From the NCBI GenBank assembly GCA_007280905.1, contig QYQM01000061.1:1-64000 (forward strand): a DNA stretch of 64,000 nucleotides. Direction: 5' to 3'. The translations under genes and the position numbers were made by a program. Below, in pieces: positions 39,791-50,430 of this stretch. Position 1 is the stretch's first letter. Every line of letters begins with the position of its first letter. This stretch comes from Porphyromonadaceae bacterium. GTDB taxonomy: Bacteria > Bacteroidota > Bacteroidia > Bacteroidales > UBA12481. A model generated the notes under the pieces. That model saw nothing but the letters and a program-made list of their open reading frames with translations. It did no database searches and was not told the origin of the DNA.

Positions 39791-41352
39791 TAAGCTCTAT
39801 TGATTTGTCACCGCTGGTCGATTGGTCGAGGGCACAATTTGCCCTGACTGCCATGTACCACTGGCTTTTTGTACCACTGACACTTGGGATCACCTGGATT
39901 ATTGCCATGATGGAAACGATCTACGTGAAAACCGGTGATCCGGAATGGAAGAAGATTACCAGATTCTGGATGAAACTATTCGGAATCAATTTTGCCATCG
40001 GAGTTGCAACCGGTATCATTCTTGAATTTGAATTCGGTACGAACTGGTCAAATTATTCCTGGTTCGTTGGTGATATTTTCGGAGCCCCGCTGGCGATCGA
40101 GGGAATTATGGCTTTCTTTATGGAGTCGACCTTCATCGCAGTCATGTTTTTCGGATGGAACAAGGTGAGCAAAAAATTCCATCTTGCCTCGTCTTGGCTG
40201 GTAGCCATTGGTGCTAACCTTTCAGCCCTTTGGATACTCGTCGCAAATGCCTGGATGCAGAATCCCACGGGAACAGCTTTCAATCCTGAAACAGCCCGCA
40301 ATGAAATGACCTCCTTCTGGGATGTCCTGTTCTCACCGGTTGCCGTCAATAAATTCCTCCATACCATTACATCGGGGATGGTGCTGGCGTCAATTTTTGT
40401 TATTGGTGTCAGTGCCTGGTTCCTGCTCAAGAAACGGGAACCCCGGATGGCTCTCCGCAGTATTACAGTTGCATCGGTTTTCGGCCTGCTGGCTTCGGTT
40501 TCACTGGCCCTCACGGGAGATGGATCGGCTAAACAAATAGCAGAGGTCCAGCCAATGAAGCTCGCTGCCATGGAAGGACTCTACAATGGGAAAAACGAAG
40601 CCGGCCTGGTAGCTATCGGAATTTTGAACGGTCAGAAGAAACGTGATGCAGATGACATATTTGCAGTTAAACTGGAAATGCCAAAGCTGCTCTCATGGAT
40701 TGCCTATGGCGATCCTCAACATTTTGTTGCAGGGATCAACGATTTCACTAAAGGCAATGCTAGCCAGGGAATTCTTTCCATACCCGAAAAGGTGGAACGT
40801 GGAAAGGTAGCCCGGCAAACGCTAACGGATTTTAAAAATGCTAAGTCGGCCGGAAACTTAGTTAAGGCTGATAGCTTAAAGTCAAAGTTCTATGATAAAG
40901 AATTCCTGGATAATAATTTTAAATACTTCGGATACGGATTCAATGATGAGGTGAAATACTATGTCCCTAATGTGCCGCTTACCTTTTATAGCTTCCATAT
41001 TATGGTGATCCTGGGATTCGGATTCATGGTGTTCTTCGCTCTCTTCCTCTTTTTCTCTGCACGCGGTGAATTGCCACGGAGGAAATTCTGGCTCCGGCTG
41101 GCCCCGTGGATTATTCCACTGGCTTATATTGCCTCGGAGGCAGGCTGGGTTGTTGCAGAACTCGGACGGCAGCCCTGGACAATCCAGGATTTGTTGCCGA
41201 CAGTGGCTGCGGTAACTAAGCTGGACTCCGGAACTGTCATGGTGACATTCATCCTGTTCGCAGTCACCTTTACTGTTTTGGCAATCGCTGAAGTGAATAT
41301 CATGGTTAAAGCAATTAAGCACGGACCTAAAGATGAAGGAGGAACCAAGTAA
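39787..41352 (+). CDS. cydA: Cytochrome bd ubiquinol oxidase subunit I
   Basis: DWSRAQFALTAMYHWLFVPLTLG; GWVVAELGRQPWTI. Confidence 0.97.
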   Translation: MISSIDLSPLVDWSRAQFALTAMYHWLFVPLTLGITWIIAMMETIYVKTGDPEWKKITRFWMKLFGINFAIGVATGIILEFEFGTNWSNYSWFVGDIFGAPLAIEGIMAFFMESTFIAVMFFGWNKVSKKFHLASSWLVAIGANLSALWILVANAWMQNPTGTAFNPETARNEMTSFWDVLFSPVAVNKFLHTITSGMVLASIFVIGVSAWFLLKKREPRMALRSITVASVFGLLASVSLALTGDGSAKQIAEVQPMKLAAMEGLYNGKNEAGLVAIGILNGQKKRDADDIFAVKLEMPKLLSWIAYGDPQHFVAGINDFTKGNASQGILSIPEKVERGKVARQTLTDFKNAKSAGNLVKADSLKSKFYDKEFLDNNFKYFGYGFNDEVKYYVPNVPLTFYSFHIMVILGFGFMVFFALFLFFSARGELPRRKFWLRLAPWIIPLAYIASEAGWVVAELGRQPWTIQDLLPTVAAVTKLDSGTVMVTFILFAVTFTVLAIAEVNIMVKAIKHGPKDEGGTK

Positions 41353-42485
41353 TGTTTGAATCTCTGTCATACCTCGTTTTACAGCAATACTGGTGGATCA
41401 TCATTGCACTGTTAGGCAGTGTGCTGGTTTTCCTGATGTTTGTTCAAGGTGGGCAAACACTGCTCGGAAACCTGGGGAAAAACGAAACAGAACGCACCAT
41501 TTTGGTTAACTCCCTCGGACGGAAATGGGAATTCACATTTACCACCCTGGTGACTTTCGGCGGGGCTTTTTTCGCCTCTTTTCCACTTTTCTATGCATCC
41601 AGTTTCGGCGGCGCCTACTGGGTTTGGATGTTAATCCTGTTCGCGTTCATTATTCAGGCCGTCTCCTATCAGTTCCGGACAAAAGCCGGTAATTTCCTCG
41701 GACAGAAGACCTACGAAACTTTTCTGTATATCAATGGCCTCTTGGGTACTATCCTGATTGGTACAGCGTTGGGAACGTTTTTTACCGGATCCCAATTTTC
41801 TCTTAACGAGATGAATCAGGTTACCTGGGAAGGCCCTGCACGTGGTCTCGAAGCTGCTCTCAACTTTCAAAACCTGTCGCTCGGCCTTGCCGTTTTCTTT
41901 CTCTCAAGGGTACTGGCAACCCTCTATTTTATGAATAACGTCGACGAAGAAACAATTTTTACCAGATCAAAAAGGCACCTCATGATCAATACCGTCCCAT
42001 TTCTGGTATTCTTCCTCTTTTTTCTGATCCGGCTGATGTTTATCGAAGGATATGCATATAATCCGGAAACCAAAATGGTCTTTCTGGAAAAGTACAAATA
42101 CCTTCATAATTTTCTGGATATGCCACTGGTTCTGGCCATCCTCCTCATCGGTGTTGTCGATGTTCTTTATGGAATCTGGATTTCACTTCTGAAAAATAAG
42201 TGCACCAAGGGAATCTGGTTTGCCGGATCGGGTACCATCCTTACCGTAATGAGCCTTTTCCTGATTGCCGGATTTAATCATACCGCTTTCTACCCGTCCT
42301 CTTTCGATCTTCAATCATCACTGACCATCGAAAATGCCTCTTCCAGCAAATTCACCCTGTCGACAATGTCGTATGTTTCACTTATGGTGCCTTTTATAAT
42401 AGCATATATATGGTACGCATGGTGGTCCATTAACAAAAAGAAAATCAACCGCGAAGAACTCAAATCGGAAGATCATCTTTATTAG
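41352..42485 (+). CDS. cydB: Cytochrome bd ubiquinol oxidase subunit II
   Basis: YWWIIIALLGSVLVFLMFVQGGQTLL; multi-TM, adjacent to cydA. Confidence 0.95.
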   Translation: MFESLSYLVLQQYWWIIIALLGSVLVFLMFVQGGQTLLGNLGKNETERTILVNSLGRKWEFTFTTLVTFGGAFFASFPLFYASSFGGAYWVWMLILFAFIIQAVSYQFRTKAGNFLGQKTYETFLYINGLLGTILIGTALGTFFTGSQFSLNEMNQVTWEGPARGLEAALNFQNLSLGLAVFFLSRVLATLYFMNNVDEETIFTRSKRHLMINTVPFLVFFLFFLIRLMFIEGYAYNPETKMVFLEKYKYLHNFLDMPLVLAILLIGVVDVLYGIWISLLKNKCTKGIWFAGSGTILTVMSLFLIAGFNHTAFYPSSFDLQSSLTIENASSSKFTLSTMSYVSLMVPFIIAYIWYAWWSINKKKINREELKSEDHLY

Positions 42486-42520
42486 CTAACAAACTCGTCA
42501 CTTGTAACTCTTAAATAATC

Positions 42521-42640
42521 ATGTATATAAAGGAAATTCTCTGGCTTCTCTCCTGGCCCGCATTGATTGCCGCAGCCTATTATATTATACGATATGCTCT
42601 GAAAAAGTTTGAATCGCATCTGCCCGACAAGGAAGATTGA
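42521..42640 (+). CDS. 39-aa single-TM small protein downstream of cydB (candidate bd-oxidase accessory subunit)
   Basis: MYIKEILWLLSWPALIAAAYYIIRYALKKFESHLPDKED*; absent from the ORF track because of size. Confidence 0.7.
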   Translation: MYIKEILWLLSWPALIAAAYYIIRYALKKFESHLPDKED

Positions 42641-42643
42641 GCA

Positions 42644-43402
42644 TCACTCCTTGACTGCAATCGCCAGAATTCCGGAATATAAAATGTATACCGGAATGGT
42701 GAGGAATAATCCGGTATACCCAAAGATGATGATCAAGGACAAGGCAATAGCCGCAAAGAGGTAGGTATATTTATTTTGCTTAAGGCTGAATCCCTTGATT
42801 TTCATTGAGTAAAGCCGCAGGGGACTAACCATCAGGTATGAAACGATTACCGAATATAAGGGTACAAACAGATCGTTATTCAACCAGTCGATCAGAAATG
42901 AATTCGGCTGACTGTGCATCACAAGCGGGAGTGCAAGTACCATTAATCCGTTAGCCGGGGATGGCAGTCCTATGAATTGATGAGATTGCCGCTCATCGAT
43001 ATTAAACTTGGCCAGCCGCAATCCGGCAAATACGGGTAAAAGAAATGGAAGTAACCGCAGTATAAGGGTTCCGGCAGGTTGTGTGAGTGAAAATGGTCTA
43101 CCCTCGCCGAGCTGCTCCTGGATGCCGAATAACAATGCAGCCGGCGCCAAACCGAAAGTGATCAGATCAGCAAGGGAATCAAGCTCCTTGCCGATGGGCG
43201 AATGAGCCTTCAGCAACCTGGCAGCCATGCCGTCAAACAGATCAAAAATGAAGCCCAGCGATACTAGAATTGCTCCTTCCAGGAGGTACCCTCGAAGTGC
43301 AAGCAATACTGCAAGCGATCCGCACAGCAGATTGAGCAGCGTAAGCGTATTCGGGATTTGTTGAACGATGTTTCGAATAATCCGTTTCATAAATTTGGGC
43401 AA
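42644..43402 (-). CDS. pssA: CDP-diacylglycerol--serine O-phosphatidyltransferase
   Basis: DLFDGMAARLLKAHSPIGKELDSLADLITFGLAPA. Confidence 0.92.
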   Translation of the reverse strand: MPKFMKRIIRNIVQQIPNTLTLLNLLCGSLAVLLALRGYLLEGAILVSLGFIFDLFDGMAARLLKAHSPIGKELDSLADLITFGLAPAALLFGIQEQLGEGRPFSLTQPAGTLILRLLPFLLPVFAGLRLAKFNIDERQSHQFIGLPSPANGLMVLALPLVMHSQPNSFLIDWLNNDLFVPLYSVIVSYLMVSPLRLYSMKIKGFSLKQNKYTYLFAAIALSLIIIFGYTGLFLTIPVYILYSGILAIAVKE

Positions 43403-43470
43403 TAAATTAGCATAAAAATAGTTAAAAAGGTTAGTTTACTTATCTTGGCAATCGAATCGTAAAATTTAAT

Positions 43471-44529
43471 ATGAAACAATTAGGATGGGTGATTTCAATA
43501 TGGCTGCTAATTAGTGGTGTAGCATCTGCACAAGTGAAATACTCCAATGAATTTCTGTCAATCGGAGCCGGGGCACGTCTGATGGGAATGGGCGGCGCTG
43601 GTACCGCCATGGTCGATGATGTTACCGCCGGATACTGGAATCCATCCAGGTTGATCGATATTCCGGGTAAATTGGATTTTAGCCTGATGCATGCAGAATA
43701 TTTTGCCGGACTGGCTAAATATGATTATGGCGGGGTTGCTTATAAACTCGATCCTGGCAGTGCCATCGGTCTGTCTTTGATCCGCTTTGCTGTGGATGAT
43801 ATCCCAAATACACTCGAACTCATTGATCAGGACGGGAATATACGCTACGATCGGATAACCAGCTTCTCTGCTGCAGATCTGGGAATTCTGGTCTCCTATG
43901 CTCGGAAGATGAAAATCACAGGGCTCCAGGCAGGAGCCAATGTCAAACTGGTCTATCGCCATACCGGGGAATTTGCAAAAGCCTGGGGTTTTGGAATCGA
44001 TGCAGCTGTTAGCTATTCGCTTGCTAACTGGCGTCTGTCGGCCGTTGCCCGCGATATTACAGGCACATTCAATGCCTGGAGTTTTAAAAAGGATATACTG
44101 GCCCAGGCATTCGAGCTCACTGGCAATGAGCTTCCTGTCAATAGCCTGGAGGTAACTATACCCCGGCTGATTCTGGCTGCTTCACGTGATTTCAGAATAA
44201 ATGATCAACTCAGGGTTGCAGTTGCGTTCGATACCCATTTTACATTTGATGGACGGCGTCATGTTATCCTGCCTCTTGGCCCGATCGGAATTGATCCTTA
44301 TGTCGGAGGCGAACTACGGTTTTCAACCTGGCTATTTGCCCGGGTTGGGGTAGGGAACTTTCAGCTGGTGCCAGGGATGAACGGTAAAAATAACCTGAAT
44401 CTGCAACCCAACCTCGGAGTTGGAATCCAATACCGTAATATTTATATCGATTATGCCCTTACAGATATAGGTGACCTTTCAATCGCCCAGTATTCTAACC
44501 TGATCTCACTACGCTATGTGATTAAATAA
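43471..44529 (+). CDS. PorV/PorQ family protein (type IX secretion related)
   Basis: EFLSIGAGARLMGMGGAGTAMVDDVTAGYWNPS. Confidence 0.85.
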   Translation: MKQLGWVISIWLLISGVASAQVKYSNEFLSIGAGARLMGMGGAGTAMVDDVTAGYWNPSRLIDIPGKLDFSLMHAEYFAGLAKYDYGGVAYKLDPGSAIGLSLIRFAVDDIPNTLELIDQDGNIRYDRITSFSAADLGILVSYARKMKITGLQAGANVKLVYRHTGEFAKAWGFGIDAAVSYSLANWRLSAVARDITGTFNAWSFKKDILAQAFELTGNELPVNSLEVTIPRLILAASRDFRINDQLRVAVAFDTHFTFDGRRHVILPLGPIGIDPYVGGELRFSTWLFARVGVGNFQLVPGMNGKNNLNLQPNLGVGIQYRNIYIDYALTDIGDLSIAQYSNLISLRYVIK

Positions 44530-44557
44530 AAAAAGCCCGGTCATCCGGGCTTTTTTT
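44528..44557. terminator. Bidirectional intrinsic terminator
   Basis: AAAAAAAGCCCGG-tcat-CCGGGCTTTTTTT. Confidence 0.93.
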
Positions 44558-44575
44558 ATTAGACATAAATCTAAC

Positions 44576-44869
44576 TTATTTCTTTTTCTCTTCCATTTTC
44601 ATGCCTTCGCCTTTGCAAGCGGCAGCTTCTTGGGAGGTAGCTGCGCAACCTGCTTTCATTTCACCTTTACCAGCTTCGCAGCATGATGCTGTAGCTTCGC
44701 TTTTTCCAGCTTTAGCTTTGGCTTTGGTTGCTTTCTTATCTTTTTTGTCTTTGTCAACAGCTACAATTTTTGCAGCCGTATCCTTCTGCATGGTAAGAGC
44801 CGGAGCAGCGTAAACACCTACAAAAACCAATAACGAGAGAATCACCAACAATTTTTTCATTTTTTTCAT
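44576..44869 (-). CDS. Small exported Lys/Ala-rich protein with Cys-rich C-terminus
   Basis: 97 aa; signal peptide then KDKKDKKATKAKAKAGKSEATASCCEAGKGEMKAGCAATSQEAAACKGEG. Confidence 0.7.
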   Translation of the reverse strand: MKKMKKLLVILSLLVFVGVYAAPALTMQKDTAAKIVAVDKDKKDKKATKAKAKAGKSEATASCCEAGKGEMKAGCAATSQEAAACKGEGMKMEEKKK

Positions 44870-44962
44870 TTTTAATAATGTGGTACGAAGATAACGTTCT
44901 TTTTGTCTAATCAGTTGTTAAAGAAAAGTTAAACAACTAAGTATTATAACATTTTTAACACT

Positions 44963-45625
44963 TCAATGCCACTCAGCCACCTCAGTTATCCTTCCAACGG
45001 TTTTATCCCCTGGTTTAACAAGCACTTTCGTGCCTCTCGGAAGAAACAGATCCACCCTTGACCCAAACTTGATGAATCCGAGTTCTTCACCCTGCAAAAC
45101 AGTTTTCCCTGGTGGAGGGTAGGTGATAACTCTTCTTGCCATAATTCCGGCGATCTGCCTCATCATTATTTGTTTGCCTTTTGAATCCTCAATAATTACC
45201 GTGCTCCGTTCATTCCGGTCGGATGATTTCGGATGACGGGCGAAAAGATGCCTGCCAGGATTGTAACGCTGATAACGAACAAAACCCGACAATGGTATCC
45301 AGTTAATATGCACATTGTTGCTCGACATGAATATCGACACCCGCGTGCGGTAATCTTCGAAAAACTCTCCTACAAATAATTCATCCACTGAAATAATCGT
45401 GCCATCTGCAGGGGCAATAACCGTCGATCCTGATGTAGGCAAAGGCCTTTCGGGTTTACGGAAGAACCAGCCAACGAAGCAGATAATCAACAGGGAAAGG
45501 AATAATACCAAGTAGAAAAGAAATCCCGGACCAAGACCGATATATGTCAATAAATTGAGAAGTACCAGGATTATGCCGATACCCGACAATGTTTTAATGC
45601 CTTCCCGATGAATACGTATCTTCAT
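44963..45625 (-). CDS. psd: Phosphatidylserine decarboxylase family protein
   Basis: APADGTIISVDE; VHINWIPLSG; IKFGSRVDLFLP. Confidence 0.93.
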   Translation of the reverse strand: MKIRIHREGIKTLSGIGIILVLLNLLTYIGLGPGFLFYLVLFLSLLIICFVGWFFRKPERPLPTSGSTVIAPADGTIISVDELFVGEFFEDYRTRVSIFMSSNNVHINWIPLSGFVRYQRYNPGRHLFARHPKSSDRNERSTVIIEDSKGKQIMMRQIAGIMARRVITYPPPGKTVLQGEELGFIKFGSRVDLFLPRGTKVLVKPGDKTVGRITEVAEWH

Positions 45626-46437
45626 GTTAATAAAGTTATGGTTAGGTACGCCGCAGGAGCTGCAAATATAAGACTATCAAAACGATCCAGTATACCTCCG
45701 TGTCCCGGCATCAGCTTACCCGAATCTTTAACATCTGCTGCGCGTTTCCAGCTGGATTCAACCAGATCGCCAAAGGTCCCTGTGATTACAATTACCGGGC
45801 ACAAAATCCACAGGTGCCATAAAGGAATATCCGGGAATAATGGACGGCTCAGCCAGGTAATCAGTAATGCCATCAATAATCCACCGGCTAAACCTTCCCA
45901 TGACTTCTTAGGTGAGATACGCGGAAACATCTTGTGCTTGCCGATCAGCTTACCGGTAATATAAGCCCCGGTATCATTTAGCCAAAGAATCAGGAAAAGG
46001 AAAAGAACTACCTGGTAGTCAAATCCTTCATGGTAAGGATGATAGACAAGGAGATTGAAAACACTGAACGGAAGACTGACATACACAATACCAAGAAACG
46101 TGAGCGAAGCGGATAGTAAAGGTTGATCCTTCTGCCGGAACATCGGCAGAATCATGAGAACCAGACCCGAAGCCGGTATCAGAAGAAGAATCCGGCTATC
46201 CAACCCGGTGTACCTGATCAGAAAGAATGTGAGAAACAGGATTACCCCGGTCGTTATTCCGGGAACCACCATAGGACGGGATTCGGGAATCGAACAAATA
46301 CGGTAAAACTCGATCATGCCAAGAATCAGGATAAAAAGAAAAACAGCCAGAAAAATCAACGGATGCAACGTGATCGATCCGATCATTACTGCTGCATAAA
46401 TCAGCCCCGAAACTGTGCGTGTCAGGAATTCTTTCAA
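45622..46437 (-). CDS. cdsA: Phosphatidate cytidylyltransferase
   Basis: NDTGAYITGKLIGKHKMFPRISPKKSWEGLAGG; DSGKLMPGHGGILDRFDSL. Confidence 0.95.
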   Translation of the reverse strand: MKEFLTRTVSGLIYAAVMIGSITLHPLIFLAVFLFILILGMIEFYRICSIPESRPMVVPGITTGVILFLTFFLIRYTGLDSRILLLIPASGLVLMILPMFRQKDQPLLSASLTFLGIVYVSLPFSVFNLLVYHPYHEGFDYQVVLFLFLILWLNDTGAYITGKLIGKHKMFPRISPKKSWEGLAGGLLMALLITWLSRPLFPDIPLWHLWILCPVIVITGTFGDLVESSWKRAADVKDSGKLMPGHGGILDRFDSLIFAAPAAYLTITLLT

Positions 46438-46439
46438 AA

Positions 46440-47090
46440 CTATTTGTCATTTAATAAAAACACGTAAAGGTCACGTGGTCCATGCGCCCCTAAAACCAAG
46501 GTTTTTTCAATATCCGCTGTCCGGCTTGGGCCTGTGATAAGCGAAACCTGTGAAGGCATCTCGCTGTATTTACCTTTGATGCCTGATAATGCATCACCAA
46601 TTTCATTAACAAGCTGGGTGGTTCTGCCAATAACAATATGCACCGGAGCGTGTCCGAATACCCTGCGGCCAGAACCTTGTGCTGAAGAAACCAGGATGCT
46701 CCCCGTTCGGGCAATAAGGAATTCACATCCGGTAATTGCCGCTTCAGCTTCTTTAACGGATTCCTGGTCAAATGAATAGGGAATGCCGGTGCGATCAATC
46801 AACTCACGGATAGAAGGCTCAATACAGAAAATTTTTTCCCATTGCTCTTCATGGTATAATATCCTCAACGCAAGAACCAACTCTTTTTGGTTTGGACAAT
46901 AAACAAATTTGCCCTTAACCTGAACGAGGTTACGGGCAAATTCCATATCCGGAAGATCTTCAATATCATTCAGATACTGCGATGAATCATGCCTGAACTT
47001 TGGAAAAGAAGTTTTGACCCTATCCTCCTGACTGTTACGAACAGCTTTGATTTTATCAAGGATCATCCTCCTGGGGTCTCTTACTTCCAT
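46440..47090 (-). CDS. LUD domain protein (lactate utilisation-like)
   Basis: ITGCEFLIARTGSILVSSAQGSGRR; SLITGPSRTADIEKTLVLGAHGPRDLYVFLL. Confidence 0.85.
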   Translation of the reverse strand: MEVRDPRRMILDKIKAVRNSQEDRVKTSFPKFRHDSSQYLNDIEDLPDMEFARNLVQVKGKFVYCPNQKELVLALRILYHEEQWEKIFCIEPSIRELIDRTGIPYSFDQESVKEAEAAITGCEFLIARTGSILVSSAQGSGRRVFGHAPVHIVIGRTTQLVNEIGDALSGIKGKYSEMPSQVSLITGPSRTADIEKTLVLGAHGPRDLYVFLLNDK

Positions 47091-47096
47091 TCTTTA

Positions 47097-49151
47097 CTAT
47101 ATATGGATTTTGGCATCGAGCATTTCCGGCTTATGTCCTTTACGCGGACCAAAAACCCGTTCCAGGTCATCAGCGAACAAAACTTCCTTTTCAAGAAGCA
47201 TCTCGGAAATTTCTTTGTGTCCTTCGCTATATTTCTGTAGAATTCGCTTAGCTCGTTCATAGCCTTCATCAATGATCTTCTTGGCCTCCGCGTCGATCAT
47301 TTCTGCCGTCTTTTCACTGTAAGGTTTATTGAATGCATATTCTGCCTGTCCCGATGAATCATAATAGCTGACTTTACCAATTTTGTCACTCATGCCGAAA
47401 AAGGTAACCATGGCATAAGCTTGTTTGGTAACACGTTCCAGATCGTTCAATGCACCGGTTGAAACTTTGCCAAAGCAGAGCTCTTCAGCAGCCCTTCCGG
47501 CTAATGCGGATGCAATCTCATCAAGAAGCTGTTCTGTGGTAGTCAATTGACGCTCTTCGGGCAGGTACCAGGCAGCTCCAAGAGCCTTCCCGCGCGGAAC
47601 GATGGTAACTTTAACAAGGGGATGAGCATATTCGAGCAACCAGCTAACGGTAGCATGACCGGCTTCATGATAAGCAACTGCCCGTTTCTCATCAACCGAA
47701 ATAATCTTGTTTTTCTTTTCCAACCCTCCGATAATCCGGTCAACAGCATCCAGAAAATCCTGTTTTTCAACCATTTTCTTTTCGCGTCGTGCAGCGATCA
47801 ATGCCGACTCGTTGCAAACGTTTGCTATATCAGCCCCACTGAAACCCGGGGTTTGCTTAGCAAAAAAATCAACATCCAATTCCGGATCATATTTAACATT
47901 CCGCAAGTGAACCTGGAAGATTTCTCTCCGCTCATTCAGATCGGGCAACTCAACATGTATCTGTCTATCGAAACGGCCGGCTCGTAATAATGCCTTATCG
48001 AGAATATCAGCCCGGTTTGTGGCTGCCAGTAAGATCACCCCTGAGTTGGATGCGAATCCATCCATCTCCGTGAGGAGCTGATTCAGCGTGTTTTCACGTT
48101 CATCATTGGATCCGAAATTTGCATTCCTGCCTCTAGCCCGGCCAATGGCATCGATCTCATCGATAAAAACAATACACGGAGCCTTTTCTTTGGCCTGCTT
48201 GAACAGGTCCCGCACGCGGGAAGCACCAACCCCAACAAACATCTCTACAAAATCGGATCCCGACATGGAGAAGAAAGGAACGTTGGCTTCGCCAGCTACG
48301 GCCTTGGCCAATAAGGTTTTACCAGTTCCTGGAGGGCCAACCAATAAAGCCCCTTTCGGAATTTTACCACCTAATTGGGTATATTTCAATGGAGTCTTCA
48401 GAAAGTCAACGATTTCCATGATTTCAACCTTGGCCTCAGCCAACCCGGCAACATCTTTAAAAGAGACGTTTATATTATCTTCTTCTTTGTTAAATATCTT
48501 AGCTTTGCTTTTACCAACACTGAAAATTGAACCGCCTCCGCCACCGCCTCCGCCACCACTCATCCTCCTGAACATGAAGAGATAAAAACCGATAAGAAGG
48601 GCAAAAGGTATAACCCAGCTTAATACCTGCATCAATACATCCGTTCGCTTTTCGGCAGAATATTCCATGCGCTGATCTGCAGGAAGTGCAGCGTTTAACT
48701 CTTCAAGCCTTTTATCGAAAATCTCGATGGAGCTGATTTGAAAGTAAAACTGAGGGCCACGCTCGGAAATAGTACCAAGCCGGCTTTTAAACATCTTCTG
48801 AAATCTCGGATCGCTTAAACGATCTGGTTTGATGTATATCTCAACTGATTCGTTGTTAATGACAACCAGTTTCTCAACATCTCCGGTTTTCAGCATTTCC
48901 TCCCGGAACTGTTTCCAATCAGTTTTTTGCGGTTTACTGCCTTTATTCAAAGTAGCGATGGCAAAAATGCCAAGCACTATTATTGCGTAAACCCACATAA
49001 TGTTGAACTTCGGCTTCTTCTTCATCAGATCACCGGGCTTTCCTTTTGGACCTAGTAAAGGCCGCTGTTTACTTGTATTATTGTCGTCTGCCATTTTTTC
49101 AGTATACTTTCCAGGTAATGATAAATAGTAATAAAGAATAAGACTCTCCAA
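47097..49151 (-). CDS. ftsH: ATP-dependent zinc metalloprotease FtsH
   Basis: [28 protein letters not shown]. Confidence 0.98.
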   Translation of the reverse strand: MESLILYYYLSLPGKYTEKMADDNNTSKQRPLLGPKGKPGDLMKKKPKFNIMWVYAIIVLGIFAIATLNKGSKPQKTDWKQFREEMLKTGDVEKLVVINNESVEIYIKPDRLSDPRFQKMFKSRLGTISERGPQFYFQISSIEIFDKRLEELNAALPADQRMEYSAEKRTDVLMQVLSWVIPFALLIGFYLFMFRRMSGGGGGGGGGSIFSVGKSKAKIFNKEEDNINVSFKDVAGLAEAKVEIMEIVDFLKTPLKYTQLGGKIPKGALLVGPPGTGKTLLAKAVAGEANVPFFSMSGSDFVEMFVGVGASRVRDLFKQAKEKAPCIVFIDEIDAIGRARGRNANFGSNDERENTLNQLLTEMDGFASNSGVILLAATNRADILDKALLRAGRFDRQIHVELPDLNERREIFQVHLRNVKYDPELDVDFFAKQTPGFSGADIANVCNESALIAARREKKMVEKQDFLDAVDRIIGGLEKKNKIISVDEKRAVAYHEAGHATVSWLLEYAHPLVKVTIVPRGKALGAAWYLPEERQLTTTEQLLDEIASALAGRAAEELCFGKVSTGALNDLERVTKQAYAMVTFFGMSDKIGKVSYYDSSGQAEYAFNKPYSEKTAEMIDAEAKKIIDEGYERAKRILQKYSEGHKEISEMLLEKEVLFADDLERVFGPRKGHKPEMLDAKIHI

Positions 49152-49178
49152 TTATTATACCATCAACGGAAATTGGTT

Positions 49179-49550
49179 TCATGATGCGAAATCTGTCCGG
49201 TGCCCATCTGCCCAGAGTTCCTCAAGATTATAAAAATCCCGGAAAGGCTTCTGGAATATATGCGCAATAACATCACCATAATCGAGTAAAATCCATTGTG
49301 AATTATCATAGCCCTCCCGGTGGTAAGGTTTGCGTCTGGCCTTGTCTTTTACCTGCTCTTCAATTGCCTCAGCAATAGATTTTGCCTGAACGGTTGATCC
49401 CGCATGGGCAATCAGGAAACTCCTGCTGATGGTTGTGTTCAGATGGGTCAGATCTAAAAATGTAATCGCTTCCCCTTTCTTAGAACGTATCGCTTCAATG
49501 ATAATCTCCAATAACTCATTATACCCTGCATCGTCAAGTTTCTTCTTCAT
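49179..49550 (-). CDS. rsfS: Ribosome silencing factor
   Basis: EGYDNSQWILLDYGDVIAHIFQKPFRDFYNLEELWADG. Confidence 0.95.
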   Translation of the reverse strand: MKKKLDDAGYNELLEIIIEAIRSKKGEAITFLDLTHLNTTISRSFLIAHAGSTVQAKSIAEAIEEQVKDKARRKPYHREGYDNSQWILLDYGDVIAHIFQKPFRDFYNLEELWADGHRTDFAS

Positions 49551-49657
49551 ATTTTCCCTTTACCTTAGTTCTGCCTAAGCTCCTATACCCTTAGGTCCCT
49601 GTGTCACTAACCCCTTTTTTTTTATTTTTGGTAAATTTAGTTAGAAATTGAGCTTCC

Positions 49658-50401
49658 ATGCAACAACCAGCAAAGTATTTTCATAAAAGGCTGAATTCTA
49701 CAAATTTATATGCCAGCCTGATGTTGCCGAAACTGCCATCAAGGGAACCTTTCTGGGTTCGTACCGATGATCAGTTTGCCGGCAGAGGACAGGGGAACCG
49801 CACCTGGATCAGCGAACCTGGCCAGAACCTCACCGGTACACTGGCTATTTTCCCTCATCAATTCGAGGTATCCCTACAATTCGACCTGTCAAAAACCTTT
49901 GCGCTCGCAGCTTCCGGTTTTCTTGAACTCTTTATTGATGAAATCCGGATTAAATGGCCAAATGACCTCTATGCAGGAGATCGAAAAATCGGAGGAATTC
50001 TGATCGAAACGGCTATTCTTGGAAAATTTATCGATCATGCCATATTAGGTATCGGGATAAATATCAATCAGGTGAAATTTCCCGAAGATATTCCCAATCC
50101 GATATCAATCAGTATGTTAACCGGATTAAAGTATGATATGGCTGAGATGGAAAACCTCTTCCTCGAATCATTTCTGAATAGATATTATCTGATTGAGTCC
50201 GGTAATTTCGAACAAATTAATAATCAGTATATTAATAAGTTATATCGATTCGACGAATTCGTCCATTTCAAAACCGCCAATAAAGTCTTTATTGCTAAAA
50301 TAATCGGAGTCACTGAATTCGGCCATCTAATCCTCCAAACCAACTCCGGAACCATCCAATCCTATGCCTACCAGGAAGTTGAATATATCCTCCCGTCTTA
50401 A
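49658..50401 (+). CDS. birA: Biotin--[acetyl-CoA-carboxylase] ligase
   Basis: DDQFAGRGQGNRTWISEPGQNLTGT; IKWPNDLYAGDRKIGGILIET. Confidence 0.93.
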   Translation: MQQPAKYFHKRLNSTNLYASLMLPKLPSREPFWVRTDDQFAGRGQGNRTWISEPGQNLTGTLAIFPHQFEVSLQFDLSKTFALAASGFLELFIDEIRIKWPNDLYAGDRKIGGILIETAILGKFIDHAILGIGININQVKFPEDIPNPISISMLTGLKYDMAEMENLFLESFLNRYYLIESGNFEQINNQYINKLYRFDEFVHFKTANKVFIAKIIGVTEFGHLILQTNSGTIQSYAYQEVEYILPS

Positions 50402-50430
50402 AGTCTTAAAGTCTTAAAGTCTTCTTGTCT
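50394..50430. repeat. GTCTTAAA octamer repeat tract (locus E)
   Basis: GTCTTAAAGTCTTAAAGTCTTAAAGTCTTCTTGTCT between convergent birA and pyrE. Confidence 0.9.

Noticed and set aside
48526-48561. Poly-glycine stretch in FtsH ([11 protein letters not shown])
   Set aside because: From memory a Gly-rich linker here is common in Bacteroidota FtsH; low-complexity linker, not a new element
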